NCBI GenBank assembly: GCA_039815945.1
Contig: JBCBYI010000033.1
Location: 1 to 24,135 of the forward strand
Source: UBA11606 sp039815945
GTDB lineage: Bacteria; Actinomycetota; Acidimicrobiia; Acidimicrobiales; Aldehydirespiratoraceae
Direction of reading: 5' to 3'
DNA: 24,135 nt
In this document: positions 12,703 through 21,238 of the stretch, in pieces
Layout of the letters: the number at the start of each line of letters is the position of its first letter
Position numbering within the stretch: position 1 is the stretch's first letter
The notes under the pieces: model-generated
Told to the model about the DNA's origin: nothing
The model's input: only the letters and a program-made list of their open reading frames with translations
The model's database searches: none
Position numbers and translations under genes: made by a program

Positions 12703-13284
12703 GTGGGGACGAGCCTGAACGACCTGCTCGGCGAGATCCGAGCGTGCACCGTCTGTGCCGAATCGCTCGAGGCCGGTCCGCGGCCGATCGTGCAGGCGAG
12801 CCCGACCGCTCGGCTGGTGATTATCGGCCAGGCGCCCGGTCGCAAGGTCCACGAGTCGGGCGTGCCGTGGGACGACCCGAGCGGCCGCACGCTTCGCTCG
12901 TGGCTCGGTGTCACCGACGAGGAGTTCTACGATCCGGCCCACGTGGCGCTCGTGCCGATGGGGTTCTGCTACCCGGGGAAAGGGAAGTCGGGCGATCTGC
13001 CGCCCCGCCCGGAGTGCGCGCCCCTGTGGCACGAGCCGCTGCTCGGCCATCTGCCCGACGATCGCCTCACGGTGATCATCGGGCAGTACGCCCAGGCCCG
13101 ATATCTCGATGAACGGGAGCCGACCCTCACCGAGACCGTCGCTCGGTGGGCCGACTATCTGCCCGATCGAATCGTCATGCCGCACCCGTCGCCTCGGAAC
13201 CGGCACTGGCTCACGAAGAACCCGTGGTTCGAGACCGAGGCGATCCCCGCGGTGCGGAGCCGGGTGCGGGTGCTGCTCGGCTGA
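12703..13284 (+). CDS. Uracil-DNA glycosylase family protein, iron-sulfur type
   Basis: This 193-residue member of the uracil-DNA glycosylase superfamily probably excises uracil or a related base from DNA. Motif A is IIGQAPGRKVHESGVPWDDP (about 40-59) and the C-terminal substrate loop is VMPHPSPRNRHW (His-Pro-Ser-Pro). Four cysteines, Cys15, Cys18, Cys89 and Cys105, show the C-x2-C and C-x15-C spacing of the [4Fe-4S] cluster in family 4 enzymes. GTG at 12703 is chosen because it directly precedes the first helix and follows TACCGT by 7 nt; the longer frame from 12577 crosses the divergent gene. The exact UDG family and base specificity are uncertain. The gene is convergent with the MMPL gene. 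Confidence 0.87.
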   Translation: MGTSLNDLLGEIRACTVCAESLEAGPRPIVQASPTARLVIIGQAPGRKVHESGVPWDDPSGRTLRSWLGVTDEEFYDPAHVALVPMGFCYPGKGKSGDLPPRPECAPLWHEPLLGHLPDDRLTVIIGQYAQARYLDEREPTLTETVARWADYLPDRIVMPHPSPRNRHWLTKNPWFETEAIPAVRSRVRVLLG

Positions 13285-13291
13285 TCAGCCG
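13278..13291. terminator. Palindrome at the stop codon between convergent genes
   Basis: CGGCTGATCAGCCG is a perfect 14-bp palindrome containing the glycosylase stop TGA, 12 bp from the end of the convergent MMPL gene. As RNA it gives a 5-bp stem with a GATC loop. It could be a weak bidirectional terminator or chance. Confidence 0.3.
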
Positions 13292-13303
13292 CCTGCGAGC
13301 CGC

Positions 13304-15502
13304 TCAGACGAGCACGGGCTCCTTGGCGGTCGGCGCCTCGCCCTCGTCGCCGGTCACCTCGAACTCTGGTGCCGGCAGGGCCGAGTCGCCCTCGATGTCG
13401 ATCTGGGGGATCAGGCGGTCGAGCCAGGCCGGGATCCACCAGTTGTTGTCACCGAGCAGCTTCATCGTCGCGGGCACGAGGATGATGCGGACGATCGTGG
13501 CGTCGACGAAGATCGCCGTCGCCAGACCGAGGCCGAACATCTTGATGAACGGATCGTCGCCGAGGACGAACCCGCCGAAGACCGAGATCATGATCAACGC
13601 GGCGGAGGTGATCACCCGGGCAGTGGAGGCGATGCCCTGGATCACCGAGCGGTCGTTGTCGCGCGAGACCAGGTACTCCTCCCGAACTCGGCTGAGCAGG
13701 AAGACCTCGTAGTCCATCGACAGTCCGAAGAGGATGGCGAACATGAACATCGGCATGAAGGCGACGATCGGGATCGTCTCCGGGACACCGATGAGTTCGT
13801 TGCCCCATCCCCACTGGAACACCATCACCAACACGCCGTAGGCGGCACCGATGGAGAGCAGGTTGAGGATGGCGGCCTTCAACGCGACGAGCGGGGAACG
13901 GAACACCCCCGTGAGCAGGAAGAAGGACAGGAAGATGACTGCGGCGATGAAGAGCGGCAGTCGCTCCGACACCTGATTGCCGACGTCGCCGAAGGCGGCC
14001 GTCTGGCCACCGACGTGGGCGACCGCGTCGGTCCCCTCGAACACGGCGGGGAAGACGTCGGCGCGGATGCGCTCGACCGTGTCGTAGGTCTCCGGGGCCT
14101 GGGGCGAGGTCGCGGGGAACGCGTACAGCGCGGTCACATCGCTGCCCTCGCCGAGGGGAACGGCCTGGACGGCTGCGATGTTGTCGTCGGCTTCGACCGC
14201 GAGCGCCAGCTCGTCGACGAGCGCCGGCTCGCCGGCGGTGTCGAGCGCGATCAGCAGTGGACCGGTGAAGCCCTCGCCGAACGCGTCGGCCGTGAGTTCG
14301 AAGGCCTGTCGCTCGGTGCGGTCCTCCGCCAGGTTCCCGTTGTCGGGAAAACCGAGTTCGAGCGCCAGCACCGGAGCGGTCATCCCCAGCAGGAGGGCGG
14401 TCACGCCGATCGCGTACTTCCACGCGTGCCGCGAGACGTGCGAACCCCAGGCCTCCCAGCGCGCCGACAGTGTCGCGGCCTCCGCCCGCTTGGCCCGAGT
14501 ACGGGCCAACAGCCCGTTGACGCGATGACCCGAGAGACCGAGGAAGGCGGGCAGCAGGGTGATGGCGGCGAGCACCATCACGAGCACGACGAGCGACGTC
14601 GCCACACCGGCCGCCGTCACGAACGGCACACCGGCCACCGCGAGGCCGAGGATGGCAATGACCACGGTGCCACCGGCGAAGATCACGGCCTGGCCAGCGG
14701 TTGCGGTCGCGCGCCCGGCCGACTCCACGACGGTCATGCCGTCGGCGAGATACTCGCGGTGGCGGGTGACGAGGAAGAGGGCGTAGTCGATCCTGACGCC
14801 AAGACCCACCATCGACACCATGGTCGGTGCCCACGAGGGGATGTCGATCAGGTGGTTCAACAGACCGAGCGAGCTGAATCCGAGCGCGATGCCGAACAAC
14901 GCCGTGCCGATGGGCAGCCCCATGGCGACGACCGAACCGAACGCCACCAGCAAGATGACGACCGCGGCGCCGATCCCGATGAGTTCGGCGAAGCCCGCTC
15001 CGGGCTCTTCGAAGAGGAAGAAGAGTTCACCGTCGGCTTCGACGCGGAAACCGTTCGCCTCATCGAGCTCGACACGCAGCTCCTTGAGCTCCTCGAGCGC
15101 AACGGCGGTGATCTGATCACTCGGCGGATACTGCACGCGAATCAGCGCGACGGTGCCGTCGGGCGAGAACTGCGGCGGGCTGACCGCGACGACGTTGTCG
15201 AGGGCGGCGAACTCGTCACGAATCTCGTCGAGTTCGGCGGTGGCGTCGACGATCGACTCGCCGGACGTGACCGAGGCGACGACGAGCTGGGCACTGGCAC
15301 CGGCCTCGTCGAGCTGGGCCTCTTCGAGCAAGACGAGAGCGTCGTCGCTGTCTTGGCCGGGCACGGTGAACGTGTCCTCGAATTCCTTGCCGGCGGTGGC
15401 GGACGACACGACCACGACCGCAGCGAGCACGAACCACGTGCCGACCACGAGCCAGGGTCGTCGAGCGGCGAACCGGCCGAGCCGGTACAACGCGGTGGAC
15501 AT
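13304..15502 (-). CDS. MMPL/RND-family transporter
   Basis: This 732-residue inner-membrane protein of the MMPL branch of RND transporters uses the proton gradient to export lipids or hydrophobic compounds in actinobacteria. It has the two-repeat architecture: TM1 (about 16-37), an extracytoplasmic loop domain (about 40-165), a bundle of five TMs (about 168-325), a second TM and loop (about 362-515), then five more TMs (about 516-690). Each half carries the proton-relay Asp-Tyr pair: GLGVRIDYALFL (Asp239-Tyr240) and GLSMDYEVFLLSR (Asp597-Tyr598). The C-terminal tail is short. The ATG start has AAGGAG 6 nt upstream. It is transcribed divergently from a TetR gene, whose product probably represses it at the 15558-15608 repeats. 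The substrate is unknown. Confidence 0.93.
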   Translation of the reverse strand: MSTALYRLGRFAARRPWLVVGTWFVLAAVVVVSSATAGKEFEDTFTVPGQDSDDALVLLEEAQLDEAGASAQLVVASVTSGESIVDATAELDEIRDEFAALDNVVAVSPPQFSPDGTVALIRVQYPPSDQITAVALEELKELRVELDEANGFRVEADGELFFLFEEPGAGFAELIGIGAAVVILLVAFGSVVAMGLPIGTALFGIALGFSSLGLLNHLIDIPSWAPTMVSMVGLGVRIDYALFLVTRHREYLADGMTVVESAGRATATAGQAVIFAGGTVVIAILGLAVAGVPFVTAAGVATSLVVLVMVLAAITLLPAFLGLSGHRVNGLLARTRAKRAEAATLSARWEAWGSHVSRHAWKYAIGVTALLLGMTAPVLALELGFPDNGNLAEDRTERQAFELTADAFGEGFTGPLLIALDTAGEPALVDELALAVEADDNIAAVQAVPLGEGSDVTALYAFPATSPQAPETYDTVERIRADVFPAVFEGTDAVAHVGGQTAAFGDVGNQVSERLPLFIAAVIFLSFFLLTGVFRSPLVALKAAILNLLSIGAAYGVLVMVFQWGWGNELIGVPETIPIVAFMPMFMFAILFGLSMDYEVFLLSRVREEYLVSRDNDRSVIQGIASTARVITSAALIMISVFGGFVLGDDPFIKMFGLGLATAIFVDATIVRIILVPATMKLLGDNNWWIPAWLDRLIPQIDIEGDSALPAPEFEVTGDEGEAPTAKEPVLV

Positions 15503-15557
15503 GGGGGTCTCCTTGGGGGAAGGACGTTCAGTGAAGGTCGGCGGAACGAAACAGCAC

Positions 15558-15608
15558 TTTCGCTACGCCGCCGTAGCGTTGTAACAGGTGGACACGAGTT
15601 TCGCTACG
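15558..15608. promoter_or_regulatory. Probable TetR operator region (CGCTACG repeats)
   Basis: In the 151-bp gap between the MMPL and TetR starts, CGCTACG (15561-15567) and CGTAGCG (15572-15578) form an 18-bp dyad with a 4-bp spacer. TTTCGCTACG occurs twice (15558-15567 and 15599-15608), 41 bp apart. Binding by the adjacent TetR protein is inferred from position. Confidence 0.55.
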
Positions 15609-15653
15609 CTACCGGAGCAGAATCATCCCTGAGTAGGACACGCCGACCCAGCC

Positions 15654-16214
15654 ATGGCCCGACCCCGCAGCGAAGAGGCTCGCGACAAGATGCTACGCGC
15701 CACCGGTGAGATCGCCTTCACCGGGGGCGTGAACGCGGTCACGTTCGATGAGGTCGCCCGTCGATCCGGCGTGGCGAAGACGACGATCTATCGCCACTTC
15801 CCGACCAAGAACGACCTGATCGTCCACGCGCTCGACCAGGCGACGAGCCACCCCGAGCTCCCCGACACCGGCACGCTGCGCCAGGATCTCCTCGAGTTCT
15901 TCCGCGAGATCCTCCCGATCTTCGACGACCCGGGTCTGCGAGCCGCCTCGCTCGACCTGATGGCCGCCGCCGCCCGCGATCCCGAACTCGACCAACTGCA
16001 CCGGTCGAAGGTCCAGGAACGCATCACCCCGATGCACACCATCTTCGATCGGGCGAGACGTCGCGGCGAACTGCCCTACGATCTCGACTACACCGATGCC
16101 TTCGACTTCCTCGAGGGCCCGTTCATGGTCCGGACCCTGCTCTACCCCGAGAAGCTCCGCGACCTCGACCTCGAACGCACGGTCGACCGCATCGTCGCCG
16201 CCCTCCAGGCCTGA
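15654..16214 (+). CDS. TetR/AcrR-family transcriptional regulator
   Basis: This 186-residue regulator has an N-terminal helix-turn-helix (about residues 8-55), including FTGGVNAVTFDEVARRSGVA and KTTIYRHFPTKNDLI, which is the canonical TetR DNA-binding signature. The C-terminal two-thirds is all-helical ligand-binding and dimerisation domain, with a long helix containing ELDQLHRSKVQERITPMHTI and a terminal helix LERTVDRIVAALQA. The ATG at 15654 has no obvious Shine-Dalgarno sequence. Divergence from the MMPL gene with a shared dyad in between is the standard layout for a ligand-relieved repressor of an exporter. The effector is unknown. Confidence 0.92.
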   Translation: MARPRSEEARDKMLRATGEIAFTGGVNAVTFDEVARRSGVAKTTIYRHFPTKNDLIVHALDQATSHPELPDTGTLRQDLLEFFREILPIFDDPGLRAASLDLMAAAARDPELDQLHRSKVQERITPMHTIFDRARRRGELPYDLDYTDAFDFLEGPFMVRTLLYPEKLRDLDLERTVDRIVAALQA

Positions 16215-16231
16215 GCTTGCCGACAGCCTGG

Positions 16232-16247
16232 ATAGCGTGTTTGCTAT
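16232..16247 (+). promoter_or_regulatory. Dyad and -10 element at the ArsR start codon
   Basis: ATAGC-GTGTTT-GCTAT (16232-16247) is an inverted repeat with 5-bp arms abutting the ATG at 16248. It contains TAGCGT (16233-16238), 9 nt before the ATG. The position suggests an autoregulatory site for the ArsR-like product, or a promoter with coincidental symmetry. Confidence 0.45.
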
Positions 16248-16589
16248 ATGGCTATGGCCCTGACGGAGACCACATCCACCCTCACCGAACGCGATCTCGA
16301 ACTCGCGCTCAAGGCGCTGGCCAGCGACAAGCGGCTCAAGATCCTCCGCTGGCTCCGCGACGTCGAGGCGAACTTCCCGCCCCAGGAGCACGCCGACCCG
16401 GTCACCGAGGGCGCATGCAACCTCTTCATCGTCGAGAAGCTCGGCGTGAGTCAGCCGACGGGGAGTCGCCACCTGAAGGTCCTCGTCGACGCGGGACTCG
16501 TGGTCGCCACCCGCCGGAAGGGCTGGACCTACTACCGCCGCGACGAGGACGCCCTCGCCGCCGTCGCCGAGCGGATGCGGGAGATCTGA
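16248..16589 (+). CDS. ArsR/SmtB-family winged-helix regulator
   Basis: This 113-residue regulator has the winged helix-turn-helix of the ArsR family: ELALKALASDKRLKILRWL (helices 1-2), LFIVEKLGVSQPTGSRHLKV (helix-turn-helix, about 65-84), and VVATRRKGWTYYRRDE (wing). Only one cysteine (Cys62 in EGACNLF) and no CxC or clustered His are visible, so metal sensing is not supported. The insertion FPPQEHADPVTEGAC between helices 2 and 3 is longer than in the metal sensors. ATG 16248 and ATG 16254 are both possible starts. The stop is 1 nt before the hyuA ATG, so it heads a three-gene operon and probably controls it in response to the substrate or a metabolite. Confidence 0.88.
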   Translation: MAMALTETTSTLTERDLELALKALASDKRLKILRWLRDVEANFPPQEHADPVTEGACNLFIVEKLGVSQPTGSRHLKVLVDAGLVVATRRKGWTYYRRDEDALAAVAERMREI

Positions 16590-16590
16590 C

Positions 16591-18690
16591 ATGAGCATCC
16601 GCATCGGCGCCGACGTGGGCGGCACCTTCACCGACATCGTGATCGAACTCGCCGACGGCCGATACGCGTCGACGAAGGTCCTCACGACACACCAGGCCCC
16701 CGAGGTGGGCATCCTCGACGGCATCGGGCGCATCGCCGAGCAGGAGCGCATCGACCTCCGCGACGTCACCCAGATCATCCACGGCACGACACTCGCGACG
16801 AACGCGCTCATCGAGCGCCGCGGCGCAAAGACCGCACTCGTCACCACCGACGGCTTCCGGGATGTCATCGAGACGCGCACCGAGAGTCGCTTCGAGCAGT
16901 ACGACCTCGACATCGTGTTGCCGACCCCGCTCATCCAGCGGGCCGACCGCCACGTGATCAGCGAGCGCCTCGATGCCCGGGGCCAAATCCTGGTGCCGTT
17001 CGACGAGGATGGTGCCCTGGCGCTGATCGAACGGATCGCCGGTGAGGGCTACGAGTCGGTCGCGGTCGGGTTCATCCACGCCTACGTCAACCCCGCGAAC
17101 GAGCACCGGTTCCGCGACTTGCTCCTCGCCGAGCTCCCCGACATCGCCGTGTCGATCTCGAGCGAGGTCTCACCGCAGATGCGCGAGTACGAGCGCTTCA
17201 ACACCGTCTGCGCCAACGCCTACGTTCAGCCGCTGATGGCGAGCTACCTAGTGCGGCTGCGTGACGAACTCGCCGCACGCGGCGCGACCTGCCCGCTGTA
17301 TCTCATCCACTCCGGAGGCGGCCTGATGTCGGTCGAGTCGGCCGCCGCGTTGCCGGTCCGGCTCGTCGAGTCGGGGCCGGCCGGCGGCGCGATCTTCGCC
17401 GCCGACCTCGCGGCCCGGTATGGCCGCGACCGGGTGCTCTCCTACGACATGGGCGGCACCACCGCGAAGATCGCTCTGATCGAAGACTTCACGCCGGCGA
17501 CAGCGAAGACCTTCGAGGTCGACCGCACCGCCCGCTTCAAGAAGGGCTCGGGCATGCCCATCTCGATCCCGGTGATCGAGATGATCGAGATCGGCGCGGG
17601 CGGCGGCTCGATCGCCTCGGTCGACGCGCTCGGCCAGATCCGCATCGGTCCGCACTCGGCCGGCAGCGAACCGGGTCCGGCGTCGTACGGCCGCGGCGGC
17701 GAGCACGCCACGGTCACCGACGCCAACGTGCAGCTCGGCCGCCTGCATCCCGACACGTTCGGCGCGACGGATATTGACCTCTCCCCCACCCTCGCCGGCG
17801 AGGCGCTCGCCCGCTCGGTCGGCGAGCGGCTCGGCCTCTCGGCGGCGGACGCCGCGCGTGGTGTGGCCGAGGTCGTCGACGAGAACATGGCCAACGCCGC
17901 CCGCGTCCACGCGGTGGAGAACGGCAAGGATCTCGCCGGCTACACGATGATCGCTTTCGGTGGCGGCGGACCACTCCACGCCAGCCGACTGCTCGACAAG
18001 CTCGGTCTCGACGAACTGATCGTGCCGCCCGATGCGGGCGTCGGTTCGGCGGTCGGCTTCCTGCGGGCACCGTTCGCGTACGAGGCCGTGCGCAGCTTCT
18101 ACACCTCCACCGGCGACTTCGACGTCGACGGCGCCAACCGGGTTCTGGCCGAGTTGGCCGACGAGGCCATGGCCTTCGTTCGCGAGGGAACGGCTGCCGA
18201 GGTGACGATCGAGCGCCAGGTGGCGATGCGCTACAAGGGCCAGGGCTGGGAGATCCCGGTGCGGCTCGGCCCAATCCCCGAGCATGGGACCCCGTTCGAC
18301 GAGATGGCCGCCGAGCTCCTCGGCGCCCAGTTCACCAAGGCGTACGAGGAGTTCTTCGGCCGAGCGATCGACGATCTCGCGATCGAGGCGGTGAGCTGGT
18401 CGGTGCGGGTCGCATCGGTCGTCGAGACGCCGACTCCCGTCGAACTCTCCACCGCCGGTTCGCCGGTCGTCGCTCCCAACCAGCGACCGATGTACGACCC
18501 GATCACCGGCGCCGACGCCGACGCCGGTGTCGTGGAACGCTCGTCGCTCGCCGCCGGCGACCAGGTTCTCGGTCCGGCCGTGATCGTCGAGGACCAGACC
18601 ACCACCGTGCTCGCCTCGCACCACGTCGCCACCATGCAGGAGGACGGCACCGTGCTGGTCCACCGCATCGTCGAAGGGAGCGCCTCGTGA
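16591..18690 (+). CDS. Hydantoinase/oxoprolinase subunit A family protein
   Basis: This 699-residue large subunit belongs to the family of ATP-dependent N-methylhydantoinases, 5-oxoprolinases and acetone/acetophenone carboxylases. The actin-like ATPase folds show IGADVGGTFTDIVIE at residues 4-18, IIHGTTLATNALIERRGAKT (about 63-82), LVESGPAGGAIFAAD (about 258-272), SYDMGGTTAKIALIED (about 284-299) and FGGGGPLHASRLLDKLGLDE (about 455-474). The length is typical for the bacterial split form. It must pair with the B subunit encoded next, which overlaps by 4 bp (GTGA). The substrate (hydantoin, oxoproline, ketone or other) cannot be assigned from motifs. GGGAG lies upstream of the ATG, inside the regulator gene. 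Confidence 0.93.
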   Translation: MSIRIGADVGGTFTDIVIELADGRYASTKVLTTHQAPEVGILDGIGRIAEQERIDLRDVTQIIHGTTLATNALIERRGAKTALVTTDGFRDVIETRTESRFEQYDLDIVLPTPLIQRADRHVISERLDARGQILVPFDEDGALALIERIAGEGYESVAVGFIHAYVNPANEHRFRDLLLAELPDIAVSISSEVSPQMREYERFNTVCANAYVQPLMASYLVRLRDELAARGATCPLYLIHSGGGLMSVESAAALPVRLVESGPAGGAIFAADLAARYGRDRVLSYDMGGTTAKIALIEDFTPATAKTFEVDRTARFKKGSGMPISIPVIEMIEIGAGGGSIASVDALGQIRIGPHSAGSEPGPASYGRGGEHATVTDANVQLGRLHPDTFGATDIDLSPTLAGEALARSVGERLGLSAADAARGVAEVVDENMANAARVHAVENGKDLAGYTMIAFGGGGPLHASRLLDKLGLDELIVPPDAGVGSAVGFLRAPFAYEAVRSFYTSTGDFDVDGANRVLAELADEAMAFVREGTAAEVTIERQVAMRYKGQGWEIPVRLGPIPEHGTPFDEMAAELLGAQFTKAYEEFFGRAIDDLAIEAVSWSVRVASVVETPTPVELSTAGSPVVAPNQRPMYDPITGADADAGVVERSSLAAGDQVLGPAVIVEDQTTTVLASHHVATMQEDGTVLVHRIVEGSAS

Positions 18691-20312
18691 ACGCCGCACG
18701 TGAACTCAACAACCAGGTGATGTGGAACCGGCTCATCTCGATCGTCGAAGAGCAGGCCCTCACCCTCGTGCGCACCGCCTTCTCGACGTCGGTTCGCGAG
18801 GCCGGCGATCTGTCGGCCGGCGTGTTCGACACCGAAGGCCGCATGGTCGCCCAGGCGGTCACCGGCACCCCCGGCCACGTCAACACCATGGCCGCGGCCG
18901 TCGGCCACTTCATCGACGACATCGGCCCCGAGCGGATCTACCCGGGCGACGTCTACATCACCAACGATCCGTGGAAGGGCACCGGCCATCTCCACGACAT
19001 CACCGTCACCACGCCGGTCTTCCGCGACCCCGACGACGACGGTTCGCTCATCGGCTTCTTCGCGTCGACCGCCCATGTCGTCGACGTCGGTGGTCGGGGC
19101 TACGGACCCGAGGCGCGGGAGGTCTACGAGGAGGGGCTGCGGATCCCGATCCTGAAGTGGGCCGAGCGGGGCGAGCTCCAGGAGAGCCTCGTCACCATGG
19201 TGCGCTGGAACGTGCGGGAGGCCGACCAGGTCATCGGTGACATCCACGGCCTCACCGCGTGCAACGAGACCGGCCGCCGCCGGCTGCTGTCGATGATGGA
19301 CGAGTTCGACCTGCCCGACATCGACGACCTCGCGAGGTTCGTGTTCGAACGCACCCACGCCGCGACGATCGCCGCGCTAGCCGACGTCCCGAAGGGCAGC
19401 TACACGAACGAGATGGTGGTCGACGGCTACGACGAGCCGCTCACGCTCGCCGTCACCCTCACGGTGACCGACGAGGGCATGCACGCCGACTTCTCGGGTA
19501 CATCCCCCATCAGCAAGCACGGCATCAACGTCCCGCTGACCTACTCCCAGGCCTACTTCACCTACGCCATGCTCGTCGCCCTCGCGCCCGAGCTACCGAA
19601 CAACTTCGCGTCGCTGGCACCGTTCACGGTCAGCGCGCCGACCGGCGTGATCCTCAACGCCGAACACCCAGACCCGGTCTCGGTGCGCCACGTGATCGGC
19701 CACTTCGTCACCGACCTCACCCTCGGGGCCGTCGCCATCGCACTGCCCGACGTGATTCCGGCCGAGGGAGCCGGCGCCCTCTGGAACTTCCAGGCCAGCG
19801 CCCGTCAGGCCTCGCCCGAGGATCCCCGGCCGCCCGTCGAGCTGCTGATGTTCAACAGCGGCGGCACGGGTGCTCGCCCTCGTCTCGACGGACTCACCGC
19901 GACGGCGTTCCCGTCCGGCGTGCGCACGATGTCAGCGGAGGCAACCGAGCAGATCGGTCCGATCATCATCTGGCGCAAGGAGATCCGCGAGAACTCGGGC
20001 GGCGCGGGCAAACACCGCGGCGGCATGGGCCAGGTCCTGGAGGTCGGGCCGACCGAGGGGTACCGCTTCGAGTTCTCCGCCATGTTCGACCGGGTCGCCA
20101 ACCCGGCCCGAGGCCGCGACGGCGGCGAAGACGGCGCCCCGGGCAGGGTCTACCTCGACGACGGCACGCCGTTCCCGACCAAGGGGGTCGAGACGGTGCC
20201 AGAGGGGCGTCGCCTGATCATGGAGTTGCCGGGCGGTGGCGGCTTCGGTGATCCCGCCGAACGCGACCCGGCGGCGGCCGATCACGACCGCCGCCAGGGC
20301 TACACGTCCTGA
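18687..20312 (+). CDS. Hydantoinase/oxoprolinase subunit B family protein
   Basis: This 541-residue B subunit partners the preceding A subunit in the ATP-dependent cyclic-amide hydrolase or carboxylase family. Characteristic segments are SVREAGDLSAGVFDTEGRMV (about 34-53), GTPGHVNTMAAAVGHFID (about 60-77), PGDVYITNDPWKGTGHLHD (about 87-105), FSGTSPISKHGINVPLTYSQ (about 269-288), NSGGAGKHRGGMGQ (about 436-449), and the Gly-rich end MELPGGGGFGDPAER. The GTG start overlaps the hyuA stop as GTGA, indicating translational coupling and 1:1 synthesis. The stop is 9 nt from the end of the convergent azoreductase remnant, leaving no room for a standard terminator. Confidence 0.93.
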   Translation: MNAARELNNQVMWNRLISIVEEQALTLVRTAFSTSVREAGDLSAGVFDTEGRMVAQAVTGTPGHVNTMAAAVGHFIDDIGPERIYPGDVYITNDPWKGTGHLHDITVTTPVFRDPDDDGSLIGFFASTAHVVDVGGRGYGPEAREVYEEGLRIPILKWAERGELQESLVTMVRWNVREADQVIGDIHGLTACNETGRRRLLSMMDEFDLPDIDDLARFVFERTHAATIAALADVPKGSYTNEMVVDGYDEPLTLAVTLTVTDEGMHADFSGTSPISKHGINVPLTYSQAYFTYAMLVALAPELPNNFASLAPFTVSAPTGVILNAEHPDPVSVRHVIGHFVTDLTLGAVAIALPDVIPAEGAGALWNFQASARQASPEDPRPPVELLMFNSGGTGARPRLDGLTATAFPSGVRTMSAEATEQIGPIIIWRKEIRENSGGAGKHRGGMGQVLEVGPTEGYRFEFSAMFDRVANPARGRDGGEDGAPGRVYLDDGTPFPTKGVETVPEGRRLIMELPGGGGFGDPAERDPAAADHDRRQGYTS

Positions 20313-20321
20313 TCGATCGGC

Positions 20322-20528
20322 TCAGCCGGCCACCAGCTCCTGCACCTGGGCGTGGGCGGCCGCCATGATCCCCTCGGGATCCGACATGATCGACGACGCC
20401 GCGATCGTCTGCACCGACGTGATGCCGAGCCAGCCGAGGAACACCGTGAGCCAGGTCGTGCCGTAGTCCATCGGGCTGCCGATCGGCGCCCCGCCCGAGG
20501 CTGCCACAAGGATGCGTCGCTCGTTCAC
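20322..20528 (-). pseudogene. C-terminal remnant of an FMN-dependent NADH-azoreductase
   Basis: A 68-codon frame encodes only the end of an AzoR-type flavodoxin-fold quinone/azo reductase: RRILVAASGGAPIGSPMDYG, TVFLGWLGITSVQTIAASS and DPEGIMAAAHAQVQELVAG align with the 'k.alvi.s.GG', 'yL..ilgFlGit.v..i.a' and 'pe.a...a...i' segments of the family. The N-terminal roughly 130 residues with the FMN phosphate loop are missing. The frame starts at GTG 20528, overlapping the TetR stop as GTGA, so the remnant may still be translated. An internal deletion that joined the TetR end to the azoreductase tail would explain this. Full-length azoreductases commonly neighbour TetR genes. Confidence 0.65.
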
Positions 20529-21097
20529 CCGAGTCGGTCGGTGGCGACTCGGCAGGCGGCGTGCACGAGCGACGCATCGGCCTGCGCCCGGATCAGGGCG
20601 ACCACGCCGATGAGCGACATCATCAAGAAGGCCGCGAGCTCGTCGAGATCGGCGTCCTCGGGGACGTCGCCGGCGGCGTCGGCGTTGCCCAGGGCGTGCC
20701 GGAACGCGGCCGTCACCCGGGCGATGTAGGCATCGACGAACTTCGCCGCACCCGGGTCGAGCGCGGCGGCCTCGACCGCGGTGTTGCACATGAGGCAGCC
20801 CTTGCCCTTCACCCACCCATCGGCTTCGCCGGCGTAGCTCGCGAACGCCCCTCGGATGGCGTCGGCCGCAGCGCCGGGGGCCTCGAGCGGAGCCAACACG
20901 TTCGACAGGTGCTCCTCGTCGTAGCGCTCGAGTGCAGCCTCGAAGAGCCCCTGCTTGGAGCCGAACTCGGCGTACATGCTCTTGCGATTGACGCCGAGCG
21001 CATCGACGAGCTGCGCCGTGCTCGTGCCGTTGTAGCCGTTGATGCGAAAGAGCTCGATGGCGGTGTCGAGGAGGTCGGTGCGGTCGTACTGCTTCAT
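20525..21097 (-). CDS. TetR/AcrR-family transcriptional regulator
   Basis: This 190-residue regulator has an N-terminal helix-turn-helix including ELFRINGYNGTSTAQLVDAL and GVNRKSMYAEFGSKQGLF (about 14-52). The C-terminal domain contains VKGKGCLMCNTAVEAAALD (about 95-113), the 'GCl..NtA.E' signature of the NemR/ComR-like subgroup, whose members often respond to electrophiles or quinones through cysteines; here Cys100 and Cys103 lie in that motif. It is divergent from a small ABM-type monooxygenase with a dyad in between, and is coupled by GTGA to an azoreductase remnant. This suggests a quinone or electrophile stress locus that has lost one enzyme. Confidence 0.9.
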   Translation of the reverse strand: MKQYDRTDLLDTAIELFRINGYNGTSTAQLVDALGVNRKSMYAEFGSKQGLFEAALERYDEEHLSNVLAPLEAPGAAADAIRGAFASYAGEADGWVKGKGCLMCNTAVEAAALDPGAAKFVDAYIARVTAAFRHALGNADAAGDVPEDADLDELAAFLMMSLIGVVALIRAQADASLVHAACRVATDRLG

Positions 21098-21114
21098 GAA
21101 TCTCAGAGTTTCCC

Positions 21115-21144
21115 TTGACAGCTAAGGTAACTGTTTGGTTACCT
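21115..21144. promoter_or_regulatory. TetR operator with overlapping divergent promoters
   Basis: AGGTAAC (21125-21131) and GTTACCT (21138-21144) form a perfect dyad with a 6-bp spacer. A consensus rightward -35 TTGACA (21115-21120) precedes TTACCT (21139-21144) at 18 bp. On the minus strand TTGCCA is spaced 17 bp from TACCTT, also inside the dyad. A third half-site GTAACC follows near 21153. Binding of the neighbouring TetR protein would block both promoters. Confidence 0.6.
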
Positions 21145-21238
21145 CATGGCAAGTAACCACTCGATTACCCCAAAACATTCCCATCCCGACGGGGTGCGCC
21201 AATCCCGCCGAAGCACGGCGACAACGAGGAGAACCACC

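Noticed and set aside
13109..15709. 866-residue plus-strand reading frame opposite the MMPL gene
   Set aside because: It is a low-complexity, His/Arg/Gly/Asp-rich shadow of the MMPL gene, which has all family motifs on the minus strand.
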